Shown: in pieces, positions 35,590 to 50,491 of the stretch
How positions within the stretch are numbered: position 1 is the first letter of the stretch
Layout: the number at the start of each line of letters is the position of its first letter
Source: Metopolophium dirhodum
Lineage: Eukaryota; Arthropoda; Insecta; Hemiptera; Aphididae
Direction of reading: 5' to 3'
Assembly: GCF_019925205.1 (NCBI RefSeq)
Contig: NC_083560.1
Span: 16,201,145-16,265,144, forward strand
Length of the DNA stretch: 64,000 bases
Program-made: the position numbers and the translations under genes
The notes under the pieces: model-generated
Database searches by the model: none
Told to the model about the DNA's origin: nothing
Seen by the model: only the letters and a program-made list of their open reading frames with translations

Positions 35590-36602
35590 AAGGTGGGTAA
35601 GTGGATGTCGCTCTGCTGTACAGTAGGTTACAAGTGGGTCACTGTAATGGATGGTGTTAAATTTGAATTCAATGATATAATATCATTGTATCAGAAAAAC
35701 GATTCTGAGTAAAAACGGTCAGTCAGCCTATGGTATTACTAAATATATTTGATGATATTATTGCGAATAAAGTAATTTATATACAACCTATTTACGTGGA
35801 GCCTAAGAGCCTTTTTTAAATTTCCAATCCTTAGCTATAAAAGATGAATATTTTATAATTTTTTAGCTATAAAATAATTATTAAATTTTAAATTTGATAA
35901 ATGTTGTCAACATTTGAACTTTAAATGCTTATAAAAAAAAATTGTGCCTATGTATTTTTAATATTTTTCAAGTGCTATTAGAATGATATATCAGGAGCCT
36001 TAAATTATATTTTCACGCTTTATAACCCAAAAAATAAAATTTTATTGATATTTATAGAAAAAAAAACTAAAAAAATTTAAAACTGACAATGTCCGTAAAC
36101 CGCTCAAAAATAGTTAAAATATTTTCAAAATTTTATGGTGTATAGAAAATGCTAATACAAACATTCAGTGAAATTTTCAAGTATCTACAGTCATACGTTT
36201 TTAATTACAACAAAATAAGAAAATCGTTGAATGAGATATCGAGTGAATATAAAAAAAATATGAATTTCAAACGCTCATAAAAATTTAATTTGACTTATTC
36301 TTGTAGAAATTTTTTGATAAAGGTAGACAAACTTATGGATAATCTTGCATTACATTTTCAAATCTTACATTTAAAAAGAAAAATTTTTATGAATTCTCAA
36401 CTCAAAATAATTTGCTAATTTTCATGATTTTTCAGTATTTTGTCAAAATTTTAACTTTAGATGCTTATAAATAAAAACTGTGACTAAGGATTCTTAATTT
36501 TTTTCATCTGCCATTGAAACAATAACCTAGGAGCCTTCTATTAAATTGTCAAGCTTTTTTACTCAACAGATAAAATTTTATTGATATTTATAGAAAAAAA
36601 AA
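35590..36602 (+). repeat. Dispersed repeat A, copy A1 in unit 2
   Basis: Copy of 3028-4040 in the unit 2 R arm. Confidence 0.8.
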
Positions 36603-38399
36603 CAGTGCCGGTGCCAACTTGACGGACATCTATAATGCTATATAATATGATTGACTATTAAATGATACTTTAATTTTACAGTAAAATCTAAACAAATTTG
36701 TTACTTATATTGTCGTCGAAATTACCTCCTACTAAATATAAATAATTGCGGTTAGATAATGTTATAAGTTATGACTTATGACTTTTATTTTAAAATTAAT
36801 AGTTGTAGTATATTACTTTAGTTTAAAAATCTTTTAAGATGTTAAGATTCATAAACAGGAATACGATTAATTTTAAAAATATTAACTCATTTATAATATA
36901 CTTAATACAATTTAATTTCAGTATAAATTTGTCAAATTGAGATTCAACTTATTGTACTTTTAATTTTTATTACCAAAGGGTATACCTATCCGTTTATAAA
37001 TAAACAAATAAATAAATATTTATATAGCAGTATCATATAATATAATATGTAGGTACCTATTTATCAATATTATAATAATATAATAATTATCATTCACATT
37101 TTATATATTTTTATTATTATTAATTATTATTTTTGACTGCTGTACCCAACAGAACGGTTAGGTATAGCTTTGGGAATTTTCCTATATTCATACTGGCATA
37201 TTACAGGTGCCGACAACTATATTGATTTTCTAAATGTAGTTTAAAAATAGTAATTAAAACTTAATTATTAATTCCAATAAATGTAATAAGACTATATATT
37301 ATACTTAAATATTTGATAAGTTAATTGTCATTGGTTATGGTTAAATGCTCGATAAAATCAAGTGTTTGTATAACGTTATATACTTATAAAATAGAAAAAA
37401 TGTTTAAACTTCAAAACCAATTAACTATGTATTTTAATAACGATATTAAATATGGATTAGATCGTCTCTTGAATCCCATCCCACAATCTTGGCATTAGGA
37501 AAAACAATAAATTAAAAAAAAAATTTGCTAGGTTTTGTAAATTTAATTTAAAAGAAAAATAAACTGAATTGTATTTATCTTAAATTCAATAAATTACCAT
37601 ATAGGTAACTTCACAAAAAGAATTCGAACAAAATCGTAAACACATTAATGCAAACTAATATAAATTAATGCAAATAATATTAAATGTTAAAGATTATTAT
37701 TTATTAGTATATTTTTTTTTAAATAGTTATAGATAGTACAAAAACAAATTAAGATAAATTACTTATGATATGGATACAATTAATATACAACTATACAAGT
37801 TGTAGGAGCTAAGTATATTATGGGTTTTTAATTTTTTATTAGTATTATAGAATTGTATAATTGGTTATTCATTATTGTAGTTTTTAGTCAAGTTTTTAAC
37901 CTGGGTAGGATAATAGTCAAAAAAAATCAAATTTCCACTTACCAACTACAATATAAAACTTTGACAAAAAAACAAAAAATGTCTGTGAATAATAGAGGAA
38001 TAATAAAGGAAAAAAGTGAGTGAAAATAATTATGAAAAAATAAATAAAATAATTATGAAAAAATTATAAAAAAATAATTATGAAAAACAAAGAAATCGAA
38101 AAACTAATATTTCCGATATTCCATTCCTGTTTCTGAATGTGTTACTGATAGGTACGTTATGGACTCTATGTATAACAGGGTCTCACGTCCTTTTATAGTC
38201 GCTACTGTTCCTCGATTCCCGCGGCGGCGACGTTGGTGCCAGTCGTGGTTGCGACTTGCGACGGCGGCAGTTGTTATAACTTGTAGCCACTGCCACTCGT
38301 TTAGCGGCCGTCACGACCACAGCATGCGCTCCTGGTACATGTGTCTCCGGCATGACTGGATTCTACACTGTTTCTACAACTGCAAACGAACCGACCGAG

Positions 38400-39086
38400 C
38401 AGGGGCGTATACAAGGGGGGGATGTGGGGGTCAGATCCCCCCCCCAATAGGCCTTTTTTTAAATTTTATAAAATAGTGTTCTTAATGACTTAATGTAAGG
38501 AAATTACAAGGAAAAAAAATGGCAAGGATTTTTTGTAAATTTTTATTTTAACACATTCAACAATTAATTAAAAATAATTTACTTAATATTAATCAGTAAT
38601 CATATATTTATTTCATATTCATATAATCGTATTATGTGATATTTGATAATATGTATATTAAATACAAGTATAATAAATTATTATAAGATAATAATATGTG
38701 GCAGACCAGCCACGGGCCGTCGCCAGTCGCCACCGTCACCGATATCAACGCGGCGGAGACGACGCCCGCATGTCAGTGCGTATAATAATACATTTTCCTA
38801 CACATTAGAAAAAGAAATATAAAAATAGCTAAAAATAGCTTAAATAATAAATATTATTATTATCTAAAAACAAATATCAACCACAAATATTATGTTAGTT
38901 GTACGAACAAGTCATAACTACATATAACTACTTGTAGAATTTAAAATAAAATGTATTGAATATATATATGTTTTATCATTTATTAGGTATTTAAATGTGC
39001 ACATACCTAGGTTTAGGTATTTTTGTTCCATAATAATTTGTTTGCAACTGATCCCCCCCCATACAAAAGTTATGTATACGCCACTG
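38400..39086. mobile_element. TIR element H1, unit 2 copy
   Basis: Same element at the same site, with TSD CGACCGAG at 38392-38399 and 39087-39094. Insertion predates the tandem duplication. Confidence 0.88.
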
Positions 39087-39612
39087 CGACCGAGTAAACC
39101 CCGATTCACACTGTTACCGCACGGCACGGACCGTCACAGGCCACAGCACGCAACGGCACGACAAATCGTCCAACTATTCACACTATTCAGGTATCACACT
39201 ATTCATCGTCCGTCATCTACCGTCAAAATATTATGTAGTCACTCATTACAAACCACTAGCGTAGCCGAGTAGGTACTTAAATATTGGTTTACGCAGCTAG
39301 GTAGTCGTTCTGTGCAGTTCTGCAGTGTTTAAAAAATTGTAAAATGTTCTGAAATTTTTCAACGCCAGATTTAGCTATTGTAGCAATTTTATTAGACAAT
39401 TTTATTTATTTTAATTTTATTTTATTAAAAACAAATCGTCGTGCGTCGTTTTAAGCAACTTTTACTATCCAAATATCACGCTCATTGCGATCATTTAATC
39501 ATTAGGTACAGTCAATAATAAATAATTCTATTTGCATAATTATAGTATCGTGGAAGTCGCCGCCGTGGTCTACTATCTACCACGTGCCTATAAATACAAA
39601 TAAGACTAATAA

Positions 39613-40830
39613 ATGGGTAAAGCTCTACTGTACAGTTGTAAGTGTCTAGAGGAGTCACTGTTTTATGAATGTGTTATATTATAATGATAATGAGTTATCA
39701 TATGATATGATTATTCATTTTAATACCTAATAAATCAAATTTAAAAGTACATTAAGTTGTTCTGAAAATTCCCTACATTTTTTTTATTAAGTATTTAAGA
39801 AATTAATTATTATAAGTCGTTTAATTTGTAAATTTTAAATAAATGAAAAAAATTCTTGCATATTTTCATGATTTTTACTGCATATCATATGGCATATTTC
39901 GATACTTATTATTGCATAAAAATCCGCGCTCTAATTATATAATATGAATTACGATAAATTTTGTAAAAAATTCAACTTTATTAGGATTATATTATATTCT
40001 TTATATTTTTAAACTGTTATTTTAACAATGTATAAAGAACTTGTATACAATTTACAAACATTTTGACCAAAAAAAAAAAATGTTGCAAATAGTATCACGC
40101 ATGGAAAATTATGAAATAAACATTTGGTGAAAATTTCGAGTAACTACGGATCTTTTGTTGTTGAATTACAGCAAAGTGTTGGAACTTCAAATAACACTCA
40201 TAAAGTGATTTGACTTTTTGGTAAACTTGTTTTTTATTAAAAGTAGAAAAACATAAAGTACCTAATTCTTGTATTAATTTTTCAAATGTTAGATATAAAT
40301 AGAAATTTTTTTATGTATTTTTAATTTGTATACGTTCGTGATTTATGATTTTGATGAATTTTGTTAAAATTCTAACTTCATACACTCATAAAAAATATCA
40401 TGGATTTACTTTCAGGTTTTTATTTGTTTTCCATCAACAACTTATGAGGAACCTTGTATTAAATTTGTTGACAAATTTATTAGGAAAAAATTTGGTATCG
40501 ACAATAATTAAAAACAAATATTAAAAATGAAAATGTCTTTAGTCTATACAATGCTATAGAATGTCTTATGCCTATAGAAAGCTCACAACGAGGCTAATCA
40601 TGCCCTTATGCATTGTCAATTTATGTGTCACATAAATATACTATGCATAGGTAAGGACATAAATATTATTAAAATTTTATGCCGTACAGAAAATATAGTA
40701 ATATAAACATTCTGTGACAATTATATGTATGTACGGTTTGGTTATTTTGTTTAGAGTCACACCAAAAACCAAAATCGATTTAGTCAAAAACTGGTTTTGC
40801 GTAAAAGTCTTAAATTTTTTTTTTGTTTGT
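39613..40830 (+). repeat. Dispersed repeat A, copy A2 in unit 2
   Basis: Copy of 7051-8270. Confidence 0.7.
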
Positions 40831-40860
40831 CTAATGAGAATAATCTGTTTTACTTTTTAC

Positions 40861-41301
40861 TAGGGATGGGCCGATACGAGAACCGATACTAGATATCGGC
40901 CGATATGAGTGGTATCGGTTTTATCGGTATCGCTTTTTTTTCAAAACCGATACTTCAACCGATACCAAAAAAAAAAAAAACCCTATAGATCAGCATATTA
41001 ATATTAAAGTATTAAAGACTGAAAAATAAAGAACAAACATGTGATAACTATTAAATAATAATTATGAATTTATTACCATTAATAAGTATTAAATAATAAT
41101 CAATGTTTTCACCTTTCTAGGTAATATTTGTGTTATTGGGTATTGGTTTTATTATAATATATCGGTTGGTGGTATCGGCTCATGCTTTTTTGTCAAAAAT
41201 GTTGTTTTTATATTTTCATATATTATCGGGTATCGGTTTTTTATCGGCAGCATATATCGGAGTATCGGATATCGGTAAAAAGTGGTATCGGCCCATCCCT
41301 A
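40861..41301. mobile_element. hAT MITE H2, unit 2 copy
   Basis: Same ends and TSD. Also 441 bp, although the internal T- and A-runs changed by compensating amounts. Confidence 0.93.
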
Positions 41302-41809
41302 CTTTTTACTTTCATGTGATTACTACAAAGGTGTATTTTGGAAATATCGCAAAGCCAAATGTATTTTAGACGTACCTAGCAATAATAGTGGTACCCATTT
41401 ATATAACACGACAGTTAGAGTAATGTACTATAACAAATAGTGACTATATTGAATTATTGACTAATAATTCTAACTAAAATAACAATAATATTGACTATAT
41501 TATAATAACGACAACCTATTTAACGGTATACGAGTATATGGACAACATTTTGTTTAAATACTTGAACTCTAGTACAACATACTTTTATAATATTTCAAAA
41601 CAAATGTATTAATTTGATTATCCATAATCAGTAAATGTCCAAATATCCAATACAATAATATGAGGTGAAAACTAGTTGTGTATTAAATAAAATAAATATT
41701 TAAATAATATAAAAAAATAGTAATATACATATAATATTCTTTGTGTTTCGTTGCATTTTTCAGTGCGTTAACTCATTTACATTATAACAATGTATTTTTA
41801 TGTATATAG

Positions 41810-41952
41810 ATCACAGGTACAGGACACGGAATAGGGAAATGTTTGGCGATGCAGTTCGCTGACTTGTGCGCCAAAGTGGGGTGCGTCGACATCAACGCGG
41901 AGACCACAAAGGAAATCAACTCTAAGTGGAAAGGAAAAGCTATCGCTTACAC
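41810..41952 (+). CDS. SDR-family oxidoreductase, cofactor-binding exon (copy 2, partial gene)
   Basis: Duplicate of 9250-9392, with no difference seen by eye in the exon, the acceptor or the GTGAGT donor. It keeps TGTGHGIG and the CVDIN strand. Since it lies downstream of copy 1 on the same strand, one transcript could in principle contain both copies. Confidence 0.88.
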
Positions 41953-41958
41953 GTGAGT

Positions 41959-42126
41959 CAGTAGCGTATCAAGGATTTTTTCAAGGAGGGAAAATATAAA
42001 ACTTTTAATAGACATTCAGTATTCATAATATATTATATTCATATTATTATATAAATGTGGTATTGTGTACAAAATTTGGTCTCCGGGGGGAATAAGACCC
42101 CCATACCCCCCGTATATACGCCACTT
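41959..42126. mobile_element. TIR MITE H3, unit 2 copy
   Basis: Identical placement after exon copy 2, TSD ACGTGAGT at 41951-41958 and 42127-42134. Confidence 0.9.
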
Positions 42127-42912
42127 ACGTGAGTGTGTACAATGTACTATATTCTTATAGTGAATGCAATATTTTATAAACTATATCATGGTCACTGCAC
42201 GGGCCGGGTGCGAGCAATAATAGGCCGTGATGCCCGGTCACCAAAATACTTCGTGCGTGCCGGCTATTACGACCGCCTAGATAATATGTGTGTTATGTTT
42301 GAGTGTGTATTCTTATATAAACAATAAATAAATCAAACACAAGTTGAATTGGTAAGACGATAAAATAAAATAAATAAATTGCCCTATGTTGCTGGTAACA
42401 ATATACAAAAATAATAATAATAGTATTGTAATTCAAAGCAACACGGAAATATATAACAAGTAATTGACCAACATTTTAAACAAGTACTAGAGTGGAGCGC
42501 AGCTGGCCACTCTGATCCCTATCCTATAAAAATAATAATTGCACACACAATACATCGAAATCTTACACAGAAGATAATATTAGAAAAATCACAGCGATAT
42601 GCGCCTACAAAAATTATATAAAAAAGTGGCGATTCTCGTACACAATAAAAATACGACAAGGGACGATTTGCGCCCACAATACTTCAAAAAATTAACATAA
42701 TAATAGTGCCGAGAGATGGGTGTTTTAGATTAGATTTTTTTTTTTTGGGGGGGGGGGGGGTATTATAGCTAAATTTAACAATATTTTTATCGTACATAAT
42801 ACCGGTGGACATAATCTCAACTAGTGACGAAATCTCGAGGGTGTTATATAATATAGAGTATAGAGTATTTATATAGTATTTAGTACTTATACTATTTGTC
42901 TATGGTATAGAC

Positions 42913-43541
42913 TAGCGGTTCATCACCTGTGATCCGCGGCCACCTGGGGGTCCACCGCAGCCTGAACACATAACATACGTCAATAAGTAACAAGAGTGCA
43001 TTATTACAATATTTTTGGATTATTATGTTATTTTGTTCATATATAATATATCTTATTATATAAAAGATAGACCTATTTTATCATTATCATACCGATGACG
43101 AAATATAATGAAATTCTATATAATTAAGTTTTTACAGTGTTAGATAGTAGGTGAAGATTCTACACCACATAATTTTTTTATTAATATTTATTTATCAGTT
43201 TTTCTCGTTTATATGAATTAATGTACATGCGTACAGCACTGTAGTTAGCATTCGTGTATTTCCGGACACTAAGTGTTGTTGAGCGATTATACTCAATTAT
43301 ACTTTTATATTACATTTTATAAAAAATTAAGTGTAATAAAAATAATTTTAAATGTGTATGTTTTGTTATGTCTACTTATGTAATTGTAATATAAAATAAT
43401 AATTATAATAATTTTGGTTAGGAGTAACATGAGATGTTTTGTGAAAAAAAAAATATTTGAAAAGAAATTGGTAAGGGGGACCGCGATTTCTAAAAAATTT
43501 TCATCGAGGGTCCGTGATCTACAAAAGGTTAACAACCGCTG
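42913..43541. mobile_element. hAT-like element H4, unit 2 copy
   Basis: Same element and site in the unit 2 SDR intron; carries the same TSD mismatch. Confidence 0.8.
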
Positions 43542-45049
43542 GTATGGACCATCTTAGCCTTATATTGAAGCCACTGCCTTGACGCGTTTACCCTGCAGTG
43601 TGCCAGTGTCTGGACCGTAATTTAGACAACTCTTTTGGGGGGCTAAATGTAAAAAATCAATTACAGACCCGCAGGGGCCCTACCCTAGCACCTCCTCTCC
43701 ACTTGTAATTATTTTTACAGTTGTAATATAATACACAAACATTTAGTTATTGGTACTCAACAGTAAAAACAAAATACTTGATAAATCAAATACAATATAC
43801 AACTCAACATTTATCAATGCACAGTGGTGCAACCCCCCCCCCCCCTGGCTATAATGGGTAGATACTGGGTATACTACCCAAATAGTAAGAAAAACGTTTG
43901 AACAACACTTAATTATATATTCTGTAAATTTATATTAATTATTACTTATTACTTAGGTATTAGTTATTAGACAACACTCAGCTTATTCATTGACTATCGA
44001 GTTGGCTAAAAAATCCTATTATTAAATAATTTTTTTTTTAAATTGATCATTTTTTTATTAGGTAGGTACCTACTGGTTATGGTTTTAAAAATGAATATAA
44101 TATTAAAAAAATGATGGAGCTTGAATAAAACTTGCGCCTATATGGTCTGAACGCGTCGATTAGCGTCTACTGGGTACCGAGTACCGATCCGGTTGTCTGG
44201 ACAATATGATCAGAGTCTTTAGAGTCTAGACGTCATGACGCCATGCTGTCATGCTGTTCTACTGTTTGATGCTGCACCGAAAACGTACCTGGAATTGGTT
44301 GAGGTACTGCTTCACAGTGCACACGTCTTAGTGTCTTAAGTGTACTATTTAACATATCAGTTAATTTAATATATTTAAACAAAACGGAACACATATACCT
44401 ATAGATTCAATAATATAATTATTATGACAACGAGATTCAAAAACCTATGGTTAATATACCTATAGCGTAAAGCCGGGTTCACACTACACCATGTCGTGTA
44501 TAAAATAATCAAAGTTACAACAGTTACCAAACCGCGATACCACATAGGTAGTTGAATATATTCAACTTTTGACCGAGTTGTTACATTTATGTGCGGAAAA
44601 TTGATAACTAAAAATAAATTATATTATGTGATCATCAGGTGCAATATTCATAGTATTAGTATTGCATTTTAGTATAAACATAAAAACACTAAACAACACG
44701 TCACGGTGTACCTATCGGCTATCACAAAGGAGTTGTAAGTTGATTATAGATAAGTTATAACTTATAACTTATAAGTATAACTAAAAAGGAAAACTGATAC
44801 TCCCCACCTGATAAAATTAATAGACTTACCTATATCAAAACAATTTGTTTTGTATTATTTGAGAGGGTGCCTTTGTTAATTTGAAAACTGTTTCTGAAGA
44901 GACATTTGACGGTTTTTGGTGTCTCTCTAACTTCATTCATGATCCATTCAGTGTTTATTAATGTTTCTTCAAACAAATTATTATTATTTATTAAAAACTT
45001 TCTGGTATGAATGTATATGGTAAATGTTATTTTGCAACTGGATTTTCAG

Positions 45050-45227
45050 ATGCGACGTGTCGACGTTGGAAAAAGTCAGAAAGCTAGGCGAGAAGGTCAA
45101 GAGCGAAGTTGGCACTGTTACCATTCTGGTTAACAACGCAGGGATAATGCCATGTAAACCTCTCGAGGCTCACGACGAAATCACCATAAAAAAAATATTC
45201 GATATCAACGTGTTTGCTCATTTCTGG
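45050..45227 (+). CDS. SDR-family oxidoreductase, NNAG exon (copy 2, partial gene)
   Basis: Duplicate of 12494-12671, identical by eye, with CAG acceptor and GTAAGT donor. No catalytic-site exon follows before the window end. Missing 3' exons could still lie beyond base 64000. Confidence 0.9.
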
Positions 45228-46344
45228 GTAAGTACGCTCGTCGGATTGTCTAAACATAAAACATGCACAAATCTAAAAGTAAATAATAAAAAATATGGAC
45301 GTTGTACCTATATTCCTTTACTGGATGGACATTATTATCTCTTCGCCGACTAAAATAATTAATAATGCATCTAAATCACGTTTATTTACATAATGATGTA
45401 TAATAATTATAATATTATAATACATTATCTAGTACATGAAATTATAACAACCTAACCTAACTTGTATTATTATAATTATAATTATAACCATCAAAATATA
45501 TTTTTAAATTCAACAAAATTAATATACTATTTCAAAAAATAATTAAAAACAATATCGCAGCACACAATACCGAATACACAAGTATCACAAAAACAAAGCA
45601 TTTATGTGTATATATTTAAGAAACTTTGTATGTGTATTTATTAAAGCTGTTCAGTTGTTGGAATATATTATATGTAGGTATATAGGTAGTTATAAATATT
45701 ATTAATGTTATATTAATATTATTATCAAATTATTTATATTTTAACTTACCGGCTTTGCATAATATAATAAATAATTAAATAAACACATAATATTATGATC
45801 AATTAGGTCAATAACTAAAAATGTGCTGCTAATTTATATTATAATTTATAAAATATAATAACAGGCAACAGTTACCTATTTAACCACTGTCTTAAGATTT
45901 GAGCCAAAGCTCCCTACTCAAATAAAAAACTGTCAAAAATCTGTAATTTTTAGGTACCACGGCCTGTTAAAATAGGTTTGTTGATAACAATTTGTTAGTT
46001 GGTGTTCTAAGTTATACCTATATTAGTATAATGGTATAAATATGTTTTCCGTTAAATAAGTCGAATCGACATCAATGACACCGGTACATGTAATATATAA
46101 GCTTATATCCAGTGCCGCAACTTGGTATATTATATCGATAGGTGTTCAAGCAAATATCATGGGACCCATGTACCAACAAGCCAAAATAACACTGTATAGT
46201 ATTATTAAAGGTATTATTATTTATTACATAAAATGTGAGCGCCGGGCGGTAAAGTGGGCTGAATCCCCACAACTGTTTATTTTGTTTGTTGGCACTTTTA
46301 AAATGCATAAAACATAAGCCATCTCATTAAAACAAAATTAAAAA

Positions 46345-46531
46345 GGTGGGCAAGTAGATACCGCTCTGCTGTACCTACATTAGGTTGGGTCACTGCAATT
46401 GCAATTCAATGATTAAAATCATTGTATATGAAAAATGATTTTCAGCGATGACTCAGGTCTGTAAGCTTACATTACTATGTATATTTTATGATATTATTGC
46501 TATTAAAGTACCTATAAAGTAATTATTTTAC
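46345..46531 (+). repeat. Dispersed repeat A, copy A3 in unit 2
   Basis: Copy of 13789-13975. Confidence 0.65.
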
Positions 46532-47442
46532 TATTAATAGGTAATACAGAGTTTGAATTATAAGACTCCTGGCGGGCGGGTCACCGGCCAGTTTTCGTTG
46601 CGCGGAGTATTCACGATGTAGAGAAGATATTATGATAGTATTTATAGACAATGCAACTTCCTAATGCAAAAACTATACACATTGTTATTTGTTATTGACC
46701 GTAAAATATACTTAATATCTTTAGTATACGAAAATGATTAGTACAGTTAACTAAGAAAATGGTTGTTAATTATTATTAATTCATTATTTCGTTAATCTTC
46801 GGTGACGATCGATGACGGTATGAGTGTAGTATAATACCTACCATAATAATTAATAATATGCGGAACATGGTATTTATCTTATTTCGTCATTTAACAATCA
46901 AATAATATTATTATTATTATTCTTTTGTGTACGAACTACGAATATTGGTCATATTAAGTACTCATGAGCGCACAACTAAGTTATAGGTACACAATAATAT
47001 CACCGCATGTGCAGAGTTATAGGTACATAAATATAAAACAGTAATTGCTTTGGAGCCCGACGTCGATGAGATTACGGTCTAATTTACTTTATATAATATC
47101 GTCATAATAACAATTATTTATTGTACCTACCTGTGCCCTTTTCCATCTAGTCATTTAGATTATATTTCTATAACTATAGTTCGGAGTTCCTACAGACATA
47201 CGCTCTCTAATTAGCGAAAAAACGCCGAGCAAAACCACTGTTGCAACACATCAAATATTATCCCTTTTCGACAAAAATCGTCTGAACACTATCCACAACT
47301 TCTTCAGCTTTTCCCTTATAATTTTTCTCTTAAATATTAGTCTTACATTTTTTATTTCATTATTTATCACATTATTATGGCAATTTATAACACGCCTGCT
47401 CTATTCCATTCAATGTATCATTTTTTTTTTCGAGAACGCGTA

Positions 47443-47563
47443 GTGAAAACGTTGTGACAATATTACTGACAATACAGTTCACTGTAGTTCTACAGTTTCA
47501 CGTCGCGAAACACCAGGGTCTTTACTCTTTACATAGTGAACTGTATTGTTAAAACGTTTTCAC
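47443..47563. repeat. 121 bp fold-back hairpin, unit 2
   Basis: Copy of 14887-15007 with the same stem and loop. Confidence 0.7.
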
Positions 47564-47636
47564 CTATATAAGTAGAACTCCATAGGTCAAATCTTAATTC
47601 ACAGCTTTATTTTGCTATTGAGACTGCATAGTTATT

Positions 47637-47927
47637 TTTTTTTTTTTTTTATTGATCTTGAGCCCGGCAGCTGAGGCCATGAGCTATTTTTAGTTTTTAC
47701 TGTAGGTTATTAAGTCGGTAGGGGGAGGAACACGTATGTGTTTAGTTTGGCAGAATTTTTGATTGGGCACCCGTAGGTATCTGCCATGCCCGGGTGGGGG
47801 ATGGCGACACTTGTTCTCCGGACACCGTGACTTGTCCGAAGAAAAATGCCGCCCATGGCCTAGGAATCGAACTCGGGTCGACTGCGTCGCAGCCGACGCC
47901 TTAGTCCGCTCGGCCACTCCGTCCCCC
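47637..47927 (-). mobile_element. tRNA-derived SINE, unit 2 copy
   Basis: Same insertion with GCATAGTTATT at 47626-47636 and 47928-47938, and the same poly-A length (16). Confidence 0.93.
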
Positions 47928-48951
47928 GCATAGTTATTATAATCAATATTAAAATGCAAAACATGATTACGTGAACAATTGGATTTCGTTAGAAAAATTA
48001 TAAAAAAATTTAGTTCTAGATTCTGTTATATTATACCTAATGTATTATCATTTATCTAAGTATTTTTATGATCGAATATTTCAATCAAAATTACAAAATT
48101 AAGAATTTATCATAAAATATTTCTTCCCCGAAATAATTGTTCTAGTTTTGATCGTTTAGAGATTTATTTTCGATCCTCTTCCGAAACAGTAAACCCAAAT
48201 GACGAAGTTCCGTTCTGTATTTTAAAACATACCTAGCGTGCAATATTACTACTTATTATATTTTCATAATATTCCGTTGTAAATACTTATAATATTCGTT
48301 CGTTTATCGTCCATCGTAAATTCGTATTGTCATTAGTTTTTCCCGCGATTAGTTAAAATTATTTATACGGAACGACCTCTGCGGTTTCTTGACCAGAAAT
48401 GATACTAATACCTATTAAGTTAAACTAATAACACCATAACGTCATATGGGTTATAAGTTATAACTATAAAGTTTTATCTGTAGTGACTATAATATCGACC
48501 ATGCAATTAACGTTATCGTTCGCGAAGATATAAAATTAATCGGTCGGACCTTTAACACTATCGGTTCCGTTGGTTTTCCCGGGTTTTAATGTAAAATTGA
48601 TGTTTGTCTTTATACCACGGTGACTGGTTAGTGACTGGCGGTTCCACGCGAGCAGTGCTCACCGAATTCAGTGGATATTCGCTAGCCGAATCCAAAACGC
48701 ACAAAATAATAAAGTCCCAGAAAAATATTATAGGTATTACAATATTATTGTATAATATTATAAAATATTATACTATTATGTTTAAATAAAAATAAAAAGG
48801 TATTTAAACAATGCGTTTAAACCTGACTATCAATAAGCGGACTTAGAGACATACCTTAGTATAGTTAATTATTTTTTCCGTAAATATAAGTACTACGATA
48901 CCATTTTCAATAAACTACATACGTGGGTTGATGGTTATCAACCATATAGAC

Positions 48952-49468
48952 CAGGGATCGGCAACCTGCGGCTCGCGGGCCACATGCGGCTCTTTTGATC
49001 TAAAGTTGCGGCTCTTCAGTTTCATACTCAAAAATTAACCATTTTATTATATAAAAATATTGAATATGTTTTGTGCGAAAAATATTTTAAATATTTAAAA
49101 TATTTAAAATATTTTTGTAGGAATAAATATTATTTCTTGTTTAAACTTTAAAGTCCCCTCAAGCCATAAGTACTACTGTTGGGTAGTTCCTTAAAATCAT
49201 GTTAACTCACGTTAAAATCACATAAACACCGCATATATGCCTATTGTAAAAAACCTTACAAATTGTATATTTTCTAAATAAATGTTAAAAAAAAAAAAAA
49301 AACTTTAAAGTCGTTTATTTTAAATCAAAAATCATATATATTATAAACAAAATATAATGTTATGTACTATAATATTGAAACGAACATTTTTAGTGGCTCT
49401 TTAAAAACTTGGAAACTTTGTAAATTGTAACTTTTGGCTCTTCCGTCTCAAAAGGTTGCCGACACCTG
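48952..49468. mobile_element. hAT element H5, unit 2 copy
   Basis: Same length and same TSD. Confidence 0.93.
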
Positions 49469-50455
49469 ATATAGACAATAGTAATTGTACATGTATAATT
49501 GTTACGTAGGTACACGACTGCTCAATAGAGTACATACCGTCAGGCGTCTATACCGACTGTCTAGTAAATGTGTCATGTGAGTATAATATGACTGAATAAT
49601 AGTGTGTACGTCATGTAAAATTATGCCACTTTACGGCTATAGTATTGGATAAGTCAGTAAGTTACTTTTAAAAAGTAATTCAAATTTCAATTATTTTACT
49701 CGTTATATAGAGATAGAAATATTAAATAATTATATCTATTAACATCCTTCATTTAAATTTTTTTTCAATTTTATTGAATAAATTACCAAATTTAAATTAT
49801 TTTTACTTGATAGTTAATATAATGTCTACATAAAACATCCATTCAGAAAACATTAAAATGCATTCCAAATACTTTTAAGATTTAAAATAAGTAATAAATA
49901 AACAGTGAAACATATACTATAGTACACGGCATATAAATTACACGTTAAATTAAAATTAAGTCATTTCAATTATACTGTTTAAAACATAGTTTTTAACTGT
50001 TTAAAATTCAAGCAATTTATTTTGTTTAAACAACAAATTTAAAAATGAAAAATACAGCAACTCTGAATATGATATTAAAAGTAAAGTGAAAAATAATTTT
50101 CCAAAAAAAATTTTAAAAACACTGTATACAATATTATAATTAGACATATTTATAAACATACCTTTATAATAATTATTAATATTTAACAATCAAAATATAT
50201 ATATGTCGTAGTGTATATAATATACGTAATAGTACAATTTAATAACACCCGACCTGTATATAGGAAACGTTCTATACATTTCGAGAAAAATGAATTAAAA
50301 ATATAATTTATTTGATAAACTTTTTATGTAATTTACTCGTGGCTTAAACTTAAAACCACTGAAAACTAGGAGGTCAAAGATAGTTTCAAGATTTAAATTA
50401 AATATTATATTATTTGTTTACGTCCAATACCCACATTATAATAGACATAGATAAG

Positions 50456-50458
<3 letters not shown>

Positions 50459-50491
<33 letters not shown>
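50459..50491. repeat. (AAT)n microsatellite, unit 2
   Basis: Same length as at 17903-17935. Confidence 0.95.

Larger units (their letters stand above)
32151..36603 (+). repeat. R arm, unit 2 (complete)
   Basis: The only complete R arm in the window, about 4.45 kb. Its inner 412 bases include a (GT)n tract at 32523-32552. Equivalent to 1-4041 from base 32563 onward, with very few differences; substitutions are visible at 34963 (matching 2401) and 35037 (matching 2475). Confidence 0.93.
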
